Shown here: positions 1 to 8,351 of the stretch, one piece after another
How the letters are laid out: each line of letters opens with the position of its first letter
Numbering within the stretch: the stretch's first letter is position 1
From: Leucobacter chromiireducens subsp. solipictus
GTDB taxonomy: Bacteria; Actinomycetota; Actinomycetes; Actinomycetales; Microbacteriaceae
Length of the DNA: 64,000 nt
Direction: 5' to 3'
NCBI RefSeq assembly: GCF_016758195.1
Contig: NZ_QYAC01000006.1
Span: 124,001-188,000 of the forward strand
The notes under the pieces: model-generated
Told to the model about the DNA's origin: nothing
Seen by the model: only the letters and a program-made list of their open reading frames with translations
Database searches by the model: none
Translations under genes and position numbers: made by a program

Positions 1-1424
1 GCCTCGATCTCGTGCAGCGTGTTGTCTTCGCCGTCGATCGCGACGTCGAGCCGCGCGGAGAAGATGTGCTGGTGGATCGGCGTGAAGATCCCGGGGGAGA
101 TCTCGGTGTTGTGGGCGTTCGGGGTGCCCGGGATCCCGGCACCGGGGAACACGATGCCGGTGGCCTTGGCCTCGAACTGGATCGCGCCATCGAGGTAGAA
201 GTACCAGAAGAAGCCGTAGTCGTAGTTGCCGATCGTCGCAAAGTAGCTGATGACCAGGCGGCGGCTGCGACGGGTCTCGGTCTCACCGTCGTCGTTCGTG
301 TGCTTCCACTGGATCCCGTAATCTTCCTCGTGCATGCAGATCACCTGCGGAATCTTGACCGCGTGCCCGTGGTCGTCGTTCACGAAGCCGTCGAAGTAGT
401 GGATCACCCCGAGGCAGTCGCAGCCGAGCGCGAGGGAGTTGGCGCAGCGGCTGAGCAGGTACTCGCCCGCGTCGAAGTAGCTGATCCAGTACCGGGTTTC
501 GTCGGTGTCCCCGTAGGGGACGACCATCTCGGGCACGCTGGCGCGGGTCAGAATGGGGCGAAGCTCCTCGCCCTGGTGCCAGCCGATGTTGTTCAGGACG
601 AGGCCCTCGCGGGAGTTGAAGCCGACGTGAAGGTCCCAGTTTTCCCACCGGACCCGGTTGCCGTCGACGGAAAAGCTCGGCCCCTCCGGCATCGTGATGT
701 CGATGGGCTTCAGCGTGGTGCGGGCGGGGCCGTGCGCGTCGAGGCCGTAGTTGCCGTTGCGCATCGGCGTCGGGACATCGCCCTCGTCGAAGACGTCGAT
801 GACGCGCTGCGTGGTGAGATCGACCCGCACCAGCATGCCCTCGACCGGGTGCGCCCAGGGGCTGTCGCCCTCGTTGGGGGTGAGGTATACGAGCGAGCGC
901 ACGAAGCGGCGTCCCTGCTCGTCCTCCCGGCCGAAGTAGCCGGGCGCGAGCGGGGAGCAGTACGCGGTGTCGATGTACTCGCCCAGGCCGCGGCGCTCCA
1001 TCGCGGCGCGCCACTCGGGGGACGCCTTCACGATGTCGCCGACGCCCGTGAACTCTTCCATGAGCACGGCGGCCTGGCCGTAGGGGGCTTCGGTCGTGGG
1101 GAGCGTTCGGGAGGATTCGATCTGCTCGGTGACGAGGGACACCACCACCTCGGTGTGCTCGATGGTGGCGCGATCGAGCAGTGTGAAGACCACTCGGCGC
1201 GGGATCGGATCACCCGGCTTCCACGCCGCGAGTTCGGGCTTCGGCGGCTCCTGCAGAAGGAGCATCGCGACGCGGACGTGCTCGGTGAGGAGGCCTGCCG
1301 CCTCGATCACGCGGCGGGCCGCCGTAATCTCCGCCTCGTTCAGCGGGTCGAGGGGATGCATCGCCGTGACGGGCGTGCTCACCCGCTTCCCGTGGGTGTG
1401 CGTCGTGTCGGGTGCGTGCGTCAT
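1..1424 (-). CDS. tynA: Copper-containing primary amine oxidase (partial, C-terminus beyond window)
   Basis: This enzyme oxidises primary amines such as tyramine or phenylethylamine to the aldehyde, with release of ammonia and hydrogen peroxide, using copper and the self-made cofactor topaquinone. About 474 N-terminal residues are visible, out of 640-690 usual for the family. The topaquinone precursor is Tyr401 in the motif GNYDYG. The catalytic-base Asp lies in YFDAGEY, and the two His copper ligands in HQH come about 50 residues after the Tyr; the third His is outside the window. I chose the ATG beginning MTHAPDT. A FeaR-like AraC activator lies upstream on the same strand and an amine/amino acid permease beyond it, the classic arrangement for aromatic amine use. 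Family identity is firm; the exact amine is inferred. Confidence 0.93.
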   Translation of the reverse strand, partial: MTHAPDTTHTHGKRVSTPVTAMHPLDPLNEAEITAARRVIEAAGLLTEHVRVAMLLLQEPPKPELAAWKPGDPIPRRVVFTLLDRATIEHTEVVVSLVTEQIESSRTLPTTEAPYGQAAVLMEEFTGVGDIVKASPEWRAAMERRGLGEYIDTAYCSPLAPGYFGREDEQGRRFVRSLVYLTPNEGDSPWAHPVEGMLVRVDLTTQRVIDVFDEGDVPTPMRNGNYGLDAHGPARTTLKPIDITMPEGPSFSVDGNRVRWENWDLHVGFNSREGLVLNNIGWHQGEELRPILTRASVPEMVVPYGDTDETRYWISYFDAGEYLLSRCANSLALGCDCLGVIHYFDGFVNDDHGHAVKIPQVICMHEEDYGIQWKHTNDDGETETRRSRRLVISYFATIGNYDYGFFWYFYLDGAIQFEAKATGIVFPGAGIPGTPNAHNTEISPGIFTPIHQHIFSARLDVAIDGEDNTLHEIE

Positions 1425-1634
1425 GGGGTCCCTCACTCTTCATTGATGATCCGGATGGTCCCAGTATCGAGGTGACGCTGCCTCGGGGCGCGCGGTTCTG
1501 CACGCTCGTGCGCCGGGAGTCAAGAGCATCACGCCAGGAGGTGACTCCGGAACTGTCGGTGTCGGATCCTGCGCCGGCGCCACCTGCAAGCGCTCAGTCG
1601 GCAGACCGCCGCCAGCCGCCAGTTGCCCTCAGCT

Positions 1635-1651
1635 GTCGGCTGTCAGCCGAC
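1635..1651. terminator. Short GC-rich hairpin downstream of the AraC gene
   Basis: A perfect inverted repeat, GTCGGCT / AGCCGAC with a 3-base loop, lies about 90 bases past the stop of the AraC-family gene (minus strand). There is no clear U-tract, so its role as a terminator is only suggested by position. Confidence 0.35.
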
Positions 1652-1662
1652 GGCTTCCGACA

Positions 1663-1704
1663 GCCGCCACCCGCGAGCTGTGAGCCGCCACCCGCGAGCT
1701 GTGA
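1663..1704. repeat. Exact 21-bp tandem duplication
   Basis: Two identical adjacent 21-base units begin with GCCGCCACCCGCGAGC. They sit in the 316-bp gap between the amine oxidase and its AraC regulator, which otherwise holds only imperfect GCCGCC/CAGCTGT variants and no gene I can support. Confidence 0.7.
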
Positions 1705-1740
1705 GCCGTCAGCCGCCGTGAGCCGGCCCCGGCCTCGCCG

Positions 1741-2697
1741 CTACCCCGCGGCCGCCTCCGTGCGCAGCTGCCGCGGGGAGACGCCGTACGCGGCTCGGAA
1801 ATTCCGGCTGAAGTGGGCCGCATCCGGAAACCCCCAGGAGGCGGCGATCGCGGCAATCCCCGTGCCGGCGTGCGCGGGATCCAGCAGATCCGCCCGGCAT
1901 TTTTCGAGCCGGCGCTCCTTGATCCACGCGGAGACGGAGGTGCCCGTCTTCTGGAACAGCGTGTGCAGGTGACGGGTGGAGATGAAGTGCGCCGCGGCGA
2001 TCTCGTCGGGGGAGAGCGAGGGGGAGCGCAGGCGCGCCAGGATGAAGCCCGTGATCTCGCGCAGCAGCGCCTGATGCGGGTCCACCGTGGGGGCGTCGAC
2101 GTCGAACACCGCGGCGAGCGCGGAGTTCAGGAGTTCGATGCTGGTGTGCGCGAGCTTGGTGCGGGCGGGCGCGGTGAGCTCGTGCAGGTGCGGTGCCGCG
2201 TTGGTGATGAACGTGGCCACCGCATCCGCGAGCGGGTGCTGGTCGCCGAGCGATACCGCGGTCAGCGAGTCGGTGAATCCGGCGGGGAACTCCAGGCGCT
2301 GCTTCGGGAACATCATGATCAGGTTGCTGAACGGGGTATCGAACAGCAGCGAGTACTCCTGCGAGGTGTCGTAGAAGCAGATGTCGCCGGGCCGCATCAC
2401 GGCCTCGCGACCGTTCTGAATCAGGACGCCGGATCCGGCGAGCAGCAGACTCACCTTGATGTAGCCCGCGCCGCCGCGGGCGATGCCCCCGGCCGTCCGC
2501 TCAACGAGCTGCGGCCGGGCCCGGACCTCCGTGAACGCGACCTCGTCGGCGTTGACGCCGCGGAGCGCCCCCGCGAACGGGCCGGGGCCGGTCGGCGTGA
2601 TCCTGAGCGGCACGAACGATTCGTCAACGGTGCGCTGGTACGCGTCGATATCGTGTGTGCGCGTTGGCAGTGACGCTGCCGTGCGTGAACTCTGCAT
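1741..2697 (-). CDS. feaR: FeaR-like AraC-family transcriptional regulator
   Basis: This is a likely activator of the adjacent amine oxidase gene. The 318-residue protein has an N-terminal AraC_binding_2-type domain (roughly residues 20-200) and a C-terminal double helix-turn-helix (roughly 215-315). The second helix-turn-helix has the usual form, with WGFPDAAHFSRNFRAAYGVSP near the end. In enteric bacteria FeaR activates tynA and feaB in response to aromatic amines, and the same neighbour is seen here. The ATG start is supported by a GAGGGA ribosome site 7 bases upstream. A close paralog with the same architecture lies at 55843-56805 (minus strand), beside moaF. Ligand and targets are inferred from context. 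Confidence 0.88.
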   Translation of the reverse strand: MQSSRTAASLPTRTHDIDAYQRTVDESFVPLRITPTGPGPFAGALRGVNADEVAFTEVRARPQLVERTAGGIARGGAGYIKVSLLLAGSGVLIQNGREAVMRPGDICFYDTSQEYSLLFDTPFSNLIMMFPKQRLEFPAGFTDSLTAVSLGDQHPLADAVATFITNAAPHLHELTAPARTKLAHTSIELLNSALAAVFDVDAPTVDPHQALLREITGFILARLRSPSLSPDEIAAAHFISTRHLHTLFQKTGTSVSAWIKERRLEKCRADLLDPAHAGTGIAAIAASWGFPDAAHFSRNFRAAYGVSPRQLRTEAAAG

Positions 2698-3007
2698 TGC
2701 TGTTCCCTCAGGGCGGACCCGGACTCCTGTGTCGGCGGTGTGCGCCTGAGCTTAGCCCATGTTGCGGCGCGCGGCTATCCGCTTGGCAAGCGCGGTGCCC
2801 GTGGCACACGGCCTGCCGATCTTGCGCTGCGGTGTAGAAAACCCGCGGCGAACTTGTCTCTCCGCGCTCGATGGCCCGGGGCGGGCGCGCGATCCGGCAC
2901 CGCGTGTGAGGATCTGCGTCAGGCTTCGCGGCGACGAGAGACGGTCGCGCCGAGCCCGCCCGGACGGCAACGACGCCGCCCGGACCCACCGGACAAAGGA
3001 GTTCCTC
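2698..3007. promoter_or_regulatory. Divergent intergenic region between AraC regulator and APC permease
   Basis: This 310-bp gap separates two divergently transcribed genes and must hold both promoters. I see an AAAGGAG ribosome site just before the permease GTG start, but no convincing palindrome or -35/-10 pair. FeaR-like regulators bind asymmetric sites that are hard to recognise by eye. Confidence 0.4.
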
Positions 3008-4471
3008 GTGACTGATCCTTCCCCAGGCGGCCTTGCGAAAAACCAGCTCGGCGTCGCTTCGATCGTGTTCCTCGTGCTGGCCGCGGTGGCACCCGTGACC
3101 GTGGGCATCGTCGTGCTCCCGCTCGCGATCTCCCACGGCAACGGCGGCGGCGTTCCGGTCGCGGTCATCATTGTCGCGCTCGCACTGCTCCTCTTCGCCG
3201 TCGGCTACGCGCAGATGACGAAAGAACTCACGAACGCTGGCGGTTTCTACGCGATCGTCGTCAAAGGGCTGGGCCGTGCGGCGGGCCTCATCACCGGCAT
3301 CATCGCGACGATCGGCTACAACGTGTTCGTCGCGGGCGCACTCGGCACGATCGGGTTCTTCACCGGCGCGGTCGCCTTCCCCATGATCTTCGGCTTCGAG
3401 GTGAACTGGTTCCTGTGCGGATTCGTGCTGTTCACGATCGTGTTCCTGCTCGCCCGATCCGGCATTCACCTGAGTGCCGTGGTGCTCGGGGTCGCGCTCG
3501 TGCTGGAGATCCTGCTCCTCCTCGCGTTCGCGGTCTCGGTGCTCGTCCAGACGGGCTTTAGCGTCGAGGCGTTCACGCTCGCGTTCAGCCCGGAGATCCT
3601 GGTCGGCGGGTCGGTCTGGATCGGACTGTTGCTCGTGGCGACCGCCTTCATCGGCTTCGAAGCGACCGCGCTCTTCGGCGAGGAGGCGCGGGATCCGCGC
3701 CGCACGGTGCCCCGCGCGACCTATGTGGCGATCATCGTGATCGGGCTGCTGCACGCCTTCGCCGCCTGGGCGATCGTCAGCGCGCTCGGCGTGCGGGACG
3801 CGCAGGCCGCGGGCCTCGCACACGAGGAAGACGGCGACCTGACCCTCGCGCTGATCGGCGACTACCTCGGACCCTTCATGGGAATCGTGGCCGTGATTCT
3901 CCTGGTGATCAGCCTCTTCGCCGCGCAGCTCGCGTTCCACAATTCGGCGGCGCGCTACCTGTACGCGCTCGGCCGCGCGCACGTGCTCCCGCGGTGGCTG
4001 GCCCGCACCAATGCGCACGGCGCGCCGCAGCGCGGATTGTTCGTGAACTATGTCTTCGGGCTGATCGTTGCGGCGATCTTCGCGTTTGCCGTCGACACGG
4101 ATCTGCCGCCGATCTTCACGCTCGTGCCCGTGGGACTCGGAATCGGCACGCTCTCCGTGATGATCGTGCAGGCGATCGCGGCCCTCGCGGTGGTCGTGTA
4201 TTTCCGGCGCAGGCGCGATCCGCGGTGGTGGCGCACCTGCATCGCGCCCGGGCTCGGCTTCCTCGCGCTGCTCACGTTCAGCATCATGGCGCTCGCGAAC
4301 TTCGACCTCGTGGCCGGATCCGACGCCGGGTATGTGCTTGCCCTGCCGGGGGTGCTGGTCGCCGCGATCGTGGGCGGGCTCGCGTATGCCTGGTACTTGC
4401 GAGCCCGACGCCCGGATACCTACGCGAGCCTGGTGCGCGATCTGGAGGACTTCACGGAGCTCCCGAGCTAG
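3008..4471 (+). CDS. APC superfamily amino acid/amine permease
   Basis: This is an integral membrane transporter of the amino acid-polyamine-organocation superfamily, about 12 hydrophobic segments in 487 residues. The N-terminal part carries the typical unwound first helix region and glycine-rich stretches. I place the start at the GTG reading MTDPSPGG, because a strong AAAGGAG site lies 6 bases upstream and the open frame before it has no coding character. It is divergent from the FeaR-like regulator and amine oxidase, so import of an aromatic amine or a related amino acid is the likely role. The substrate cannot be read from sequence. Confidence 0.88.
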   Translation: MTDPSPGGLAKNQLGVASIVFLVLAAVAPVTVGIVVLPLAISHGNGGGVPVAVIIVALALLLFAVGYAQMTKELTNAGGFYAIVVKGLGRAAGLITGIIATIGYNVFVAGALGTIGFFTGAVAFPMIFGFEVNWFLCGFVLFTIVFLLARSGIHLSAVVLGVALVLEILLLLAFAVSVLVQTGFSVEAFTLAFSPEILVGGSVWIGLLLVATAFIGFEATALFGEEARDPRRTVPRATYVAIIVIGLLHAFAAWAIVSALGVRDAQAAGLAHEEDGDLTLALIGDYLGPFMGIVAVILLVISLFAAQLAFHNSAARYLYALGRAHVLPRWLARTNAHGAPQRGLFVNYVFGLIVAAIFAFAVDTDLPPIFTLVPVGLGIGTLSVMIVQAIAALAVVVYFRRRRDPRWWRTCIAPGLGFLALLTFSIMALANFDLVAGSDAGYVLALPGVLVAAIVGGLAYAWYLRARRPDTYASLVRDLEDFTELPS

Positions 4472-4490
4472 TCCTGGCGTGGCACCCGGC

Positions 4491-4558
4491 CGATTCCGGT
4501 CCCCGGGCGATTCCGGGCCCCGGCCGGTTCCGGGCCCCGGGCGATTCCGGCCTGGCCG
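4491..4558. repeat. Four tandem 17-bp repeats
   Basis: Four adjacent 17-base units of the form CGATTCCGGGCCCCGGG (with few changes) follow the permease stop codon. They run on into a second low-complexity stretch built from CTGTCTGG units up to about 4612. Confidence 0.75.
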
Positions 4559-4644
4559 CCGTCCGGCTGTCTCGCTGTCTGGCTGTCGCCTGGCTGTCTG
4601 GCTGTCGCCGAGCTGCTTGGCTGGCCGTCCTTACCGAGCCAATT

Positions 4645-4710
4645 TCGCCCAAACGACCCATTTTCTGCCAAATTTCCATCGCCGTAGATAATTTGGCTCG
4701 ATTTGGGCGA
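4645..4710. terminator. Two-tier AT-containing inverted repeat
   Basis: Outer arms TCGCCCAAA / TTTGGGCGA enclose inner arms GCCAAATT / AATTTGGC. It lies between convergent genes (permease, plus; hpaD, minus) and shares the string TTTGGCTCG(A/G)TTTGG with the hairpin at 30073-30138. It is probably a bidirectional terminator or an intergenic palindromic repeat. Confidence 0.5.
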
Positions 4711-4750
4711 GCCGGGGAGCCACGCCACGCCACGCCGCGCACGCAACGCA

Positions 4751-4788
4751 GTGAGGGGGTCGGGGCGCTCGCGCCCCGACCCCCTCAC
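4751..4788. terminator. 17-bp perfect GC hairpin after hpaD
   Basis: Arms GTGAGGGGGTCGGGGCG and its exact complement are separated by the loop CTCG. It ends 13 bases past the hpaD stop codon, as expected for the terminator of the hpa transcript. Confidence 0.75.
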
Positions 4789-4801
4789 GGGTGATCCCGC
4801 C

Positions 4802-5944
4802 TTACAGCGTGTTGCCGAGCTTGAAGCCCTTCTCGCCGTCCTCGTCACGCGTGTACGAGAAGCCGTCGGCGCCGATGGTCACGGCCATCTCCGACGCGTC
4901 GGTGCGCGCGATCACGGGCTGCGGGTTGCCGTCGAGATCGAGCACGAGCGACGCCTCCGTGTACCAGGACGGCACAACCGGGTTGCCCCACCAGTCGCGG
5001 CGCTGGTTGTCGTGCACGTCCCAGGTGACGACCGGGTTGTCCGGGTCGCCGGTGTAGTAATCCTGGGTGTAGATCTCGACGCGGTGGCCGTCCGGGTCCA
5101 GGATGTAGAGGTAGAACGCGTTCGAGACGCCGTGGCGGCCGGGGCCGCGCTCGATCCGGTCCGACATGCGCAGCGCGCCGAGCTTGTCGCAGATCGCGAG
5201 GATGTTGTGCTTCTCGTGCGTGGAGAACGCGACGTGGTGCATGCGGGGGCCGTCGCCGCCCGTGGCTGCCGTGTCGTGCACGGTCGGCTTGCGGCGCAGC
5301 CACGCCGCGTAGACGGTGCCCTCCTCGTCCTGGATATCCTCCGTGACGCGGAAGCCGAGATCCTGGTAGTGGCGCACGGCGCGGGGCACGTCGGGGGTGA
5401 CCTGGTTGAAGTGGTCGAGACGCACGAGCGCGCCCGGCGTGTAGAGGTCGTAGCGCCAAGCGAGCCGCTCGACGTGCTCGACGTCGTAGAAGAACTCGTA
5501 GGGGAAGCCCAGCGGATCCTCGACGCGCACCGAATCGCCGATGCCCTTGGTGAAGCCCTCGGCGCGACGCTCAACGCGGCAGCCCAGCTCCGTGTAGAAC
5601 GCGACGGCCTTGTCGAGGTCCTCGGGGGTGCGCACGCGGTACGAGAACGCGGCGACCGCGGCGACGGGGCCCTTGCGGAGCACCAGGTTGTGGTGGATGA
5701 ACTCCTCGAGCGAGCGGAGGTAGATCGTGGTGTCGTCCTCCTCGGTCACGGTCAGGCCGAGCACGTCCACGTAGAACGCACGCGAGGCCGCAAGGTCGGT
5801 GACCACGAGCTCCATGTACGCGCAGCGCAGGATGTCCGGTGCCGGTGCCGACGGGGTCGGGATCGGGTTCGCGGCGTTGATGGGGGCTTCCTTGGTGACG
5901 TAGAAGCCGGATGAGGTCTTTTCACGACCTGCGAGTTCAGACAT
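4802..5944 (-). CDS. hpaD: Homoprotocatechuate (3,4-dihydroxyphenylacetate) 2,3-dioxygenase
   Basis: This is the ring-cleaving step of homoprotocatechuate catabolism: an extradiol dioxygenase converts 3,4-dihydroxyphenylacetate and oxygen to 5-carboxymethyl-2-hydroxymuconate semialdehyde. The 380-residue protein is a two-domain vicinal oxygen chelate enzyme like those of Brevibacterium fuscum and Arthrobacter globiformis (Fe or Mn forms). The 2-His-1-Glu metal ligands are visible as His in RLDHFNQ, His in MHHVAFS and Glu in HRVEIYTQ. The start is the ATG reading MSELAGRE, with AAGGA 7 bases upstream. It is the last gene of an hpa run on the minus strand, preceded by hpaE and followed by a strong hairpin. 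Confidence 0.95.
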   Translation of the reverse strand: MSELAGREKTSSGFYVTKEAPINAANPIPTPSAPAPDILRCAYMELVVTDLAASRAFYVDVLGLTVTEEDDTTIYLRSLEEFIHHNLVLRKGPVAAVAAFSYRVRTPEDLDKAVAFYTELGCRVERRAEGFTKGIGDSVRVEDPLGFPYEFFYDVEHVERLAWRYDLYTPGALVRLDHFNQVTPDVPRAVRHYQDLGFRVTEDIQDEEGTVYAAWLRRKPTVHDTAATGGDGPRMHHVAFSTHEKHNILAICDKLGALRMSDRIERGPGRHGVSNAFYLYILDPDGHRVEIYTQDYYTGDPDNPVVTWDVHDNQRRDWWGNPVVPSWYTEASLVLDLDGNPQPVIARTDASEMAVTIGADGFSYTRDEDGEKGFKLGNTL

Positions 5945-6095
5945 ATCGTTGTCCTTCAATCAATCTTCGGATGGATCCGCGCGACGGAGCGCGGTCGGGG
6001 GAAAGGGTCTTGCGAAAATCGTGGCCAGCGGGCTGGCGGTGGGGATCCGGCACCGGCCGCGAACGGTGCGCCGCCGGTGCCGGATCCCGGGCCGG

Positions 6096-7592
6096 TTACT
6101 TGCCGGCGCCGAAGCGCGGCGAATGCGCCTCGTTGAGGGTGATCTGGATCGACTGCGCGGTCGTGTAGAAGTCGACCGAGCGGTAGCCGCCCTCGCGGCC
6201 GAGGCCTGAGGCCTTGACGCCACCGAACGGGGTGCGCAGGTCGCGCACGTTGTTCGAGTTGAGCCACACCATGCCCGATTCGATGCCGTGCGCGAAGTTG
6301 TGGGCGCGCTTCAGGTTCGAGGTCCACACGTAGGCGGCGAGGCCGTACTTCGTGTTGTTCGCGAGCTCGAGTGCTTCTTCGTCGGTGTCGAAGGGGGTGA
6401 TCGCGACGACCGGGCCGAAGATCTCCTCCTGGAAGATGCGCGCGTCGGGGGCGACGTCCGCGAACACGGTCGGAGCGACGTAGTTGCCCTCGGGGAAGCC
6501 CTCGGGGCGACCGCCGCCGGCGACGAGGCGGCCCTCGCTCTTGCCGATCTCGACGTAGCTCATGACCTTCTCGAAGTGGCTCGGGTGCACGAGCGCGCCG
6601 ACCTCGGTGCCCGGATCGGAGGGCAGGCCGACGACGATGTTCTTCGCACGCTCCGCGTAGCGGGCCACGAAGTCGTCGTAGATCGAGCGCTCGACGAGCA
6701 CGCGGCTGCCCGCGGTGCAGCGCTCGCCGTTCAGGCTGAACACGCTGAACACGGTGGCGTCGAGCGCCTCTTCGAGGTCAGCGTCGGCGAAGACCACCGA
6801 GGGGCTCTTGCCGCCGAGCTCGAGCGACAGGCCCTTGAGGAAGGGGGCCGCGTTCGTGGAGATCATCGCGCCGGTGGAGCTGTCGCCGGTGAAGGAGATC
6901 AGGGGCACGTCGGGGTGCTTGACGAGCGCGTCGCCGGCGACGCTGCCCGAGCCGAGGATCAGGTTGAACACGCCCTCGGGCACGCCGGCCTCGCGGAAGA
7001 TCTCGGGCCACAGGGCCGCCGACAGCGGCGTGTAGCTCGCGGGCTTCAGCACGACGGTGTTGCCGGTCGCGATGGCCGGGGCCAGCTTCCAGGACTCCTG
7101 CATGAACGGCACGTTCCAGGGCGTGATCAGGCCCGCAACGCCCTTGGGCTTGCGGTTCACGTAGTTGATCTGGCGGCCCGGCACCTTGGTGACGTTGTCG
7201 TGCTCGGCGACGATCAGGTCGGCGAAGAAGCGGAAGTTCTCGGCCGCGCGACGCGCCTGGCCCTTGGCCTGGGTGATGGGCAGGCCGGAGTCCCAGCTCT
7301 CGATGAGCGCGAGCTGCTCGTCGCGGGACTCGACGATGTCGGCGACCTTGTGGAGGATCCGCGAGCGCTCGCGGGGGAGCATCGTCGGCCAGGGGCCCTC
7401 ATCGAAGGCGCGCTTCGCTGCGGCGACGGCGAGATCGACGTCTTCCTTCTGGGCGGACGCGGCCGTGATGTAGACCTCGTTGGTGACGGGCTCGATCACG
7501 TCGAACTCTGCACCACTGATGGCGTCGACGAACTCGCCGTCGATGAAGAGCTGAATCTTCTCGGGCAGGCCTTCGGGCTTCTGGTGGGTCAT
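6096..7592 (-). CDS. hpaE: 5-carboxymethyl-2-hydroxymuconate semialdehyde dehydrogenase
   Basis: This NAD-dependent aldehyde dehydrogenase oxidises the HpaD ring-cleavage product to 5-carboxymethyl-2-hydroxymuconate. Its 498 residues are standard for the family. The N-terminal NAD-binding domain has TPWNVPFMQ and KPASYTPLSA, the glutamate motif is LELGGKSP, and the catalytic Cys lies in GERCTAGSR. It is placed between the GntR regulator and hpaD, which makes the assignment specific. About 150 bases separate it from hpaD and 70 from the regulator gene. Confidence 0.93.
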   Translation of the reverse strand: MTHQKPEGLPEKIQLFIDGEFVDAISGAEFDVIEPVTNEVYITAASAQKEDVDLAVAAAKRAFDEGPWPTMLPRERSRILHKVADIVESRDEQLALIESWDSGLPITQAKGQARRAAENFRFFADLIVAEHDNVTKVPGRQINYVNRKPKGVAGLITPWNVPFMQESWKLAPAIATGNTVVLKPASYTPLSAALWPEIFREAGVPEGVFNLILGSGSVAGDALVKHPDVPLISFTGDSSTGAMISTNAAPFLKGLSLELGGKSPSVVFADADLEEALDATVFSVFSLNGERCTAGSRVLVERSIYDDFVARYAERAKNIVVGLPSDPGTEVGALVHPSHFEKVMSYVEIGKSEGRLVAGGGRPEGFPEGNYVAPTVFADVAPDARIFQEEIFGPVVAITPFDTDEEALELANNTKYGLAAYVWTSNLKRAHNFAHGIESGMVWLNSNNVRDLRTPFGGVKASGLGREGGYRSVDFYTTAQSIQITLNEAHSPRFGAGK

Positions 7593-7662
7593 GATCTCTG
7601 CTTTCTGAGGTGATACTGCGGGATTCGGATGGTTGGGGAGGATCCGGGCCGGGGGCGCCGGA

Positions 7663-8349
7663 TCAGGCGGCCGGGGCCGCGCTCGGGTGCGCGGCCCCGG
7701 GCTGCGCGTGCTGGTGGTCGATGACCGCGTCGAGCGTGGCGGTGCGGTGCGCGCGGGCGGCCAGCTCGATCTCGAGGGCGGACGCGCCCTGCTCGATGAG
7801 CTGGAGGAGCCGCTCGTGTTCGTCCACCGATTCGCTGGCGCGGCCGGGGACGAAGCTGAACGACGAGTTGCGCAGCACCTTCATGCGGTTCCAGCCGCGG
7901 TGCACCAGGTCGAGGATGTGGGGGTTCGGGCAGGTCTCGAACAGCACGCTGTGAAACTCGAGGTTGAGCTCCGTGAAGCGCTGCGGATCAAAGGCGCTGA
8001 GCGACTCCCGCATCGTCTGGTTGACGGCGCGGGCACGGGCGACCTGGTCGGCCGTGATGAACGGCGCAGCGAGCCCGGTGGCGGATCCCTCGACGAGGGC
8101 GAGCGTCTGCATCGTGTGCAGGTACTCGGTCTCCTTGACGAGGGCGACCTGTGCGCCGACGTTGCGCTCGAACGTGACGAGCTGTTCGGCCTCGAGCCGG
8201 CGAATCGCCTCGCGCACCGGCACCACTGACATGTCGAGCTCCGCCGCAATCGGGGCGAGGACGAGCCGGTAGCCCGGCACGTACTGGCCGCTGTCGATCC
8301 GCTCGCGGATCAGGCGATACGCGCGTTCAGACTTCGACTCGGCGGACAC
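7663..8349 (-). CDS. GntR-family (FCD domain) regulator of the hpa genes
   Basis: This is a likely repressor responding to an hpa intermediate. The 228-residue protein has an N-terminal winged helix (roughly 5-70, with VLAPIAAELDMSVVPVREAIRRLE) and a C-terminal all-helical FCD ligand-binding domain. I place the start at the GTG only 2 bases after the stop of the FAH-RraA gene, which fits tight operon coupling; the frame upstream overlaps that gene. Enteric hpa clusters use the MarR-type HpaR instead, so this is a different regulator for the same pathway. Matching palindromes at 9885-9896 and 12547-12558 are the probable operators. Confidence 0.88.
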   Translation of the reverse strand: MSAESKSERAYRLIRERIDSGQYVPGYRLVLAPIAAELDMSVVPVREAIRRLEAEQLVTFERNVGAQVALVKETEYLHTMQTLALVEGSATGLAAPFITADQVARARAVNQTMRESLSAFDPQRFTELNLEFHSVLFETCPNPHILDLVHRGWNRMKVLRNSSFSFVPGRASESVDEHERLLQLIEQGASALEIELAARAHRTATLDAVIDHQHAQPGAAHPSAAPAA

Positions 8350-8351
8350 GA

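Noticed and set aside
12..1475. Plus-strand frame opposite the amine oxidase
   Set aside because: Composition is Val/Arg/Asp-rich with no domain; the minus strand has a full copper amine oxidase with its active-site motifs.
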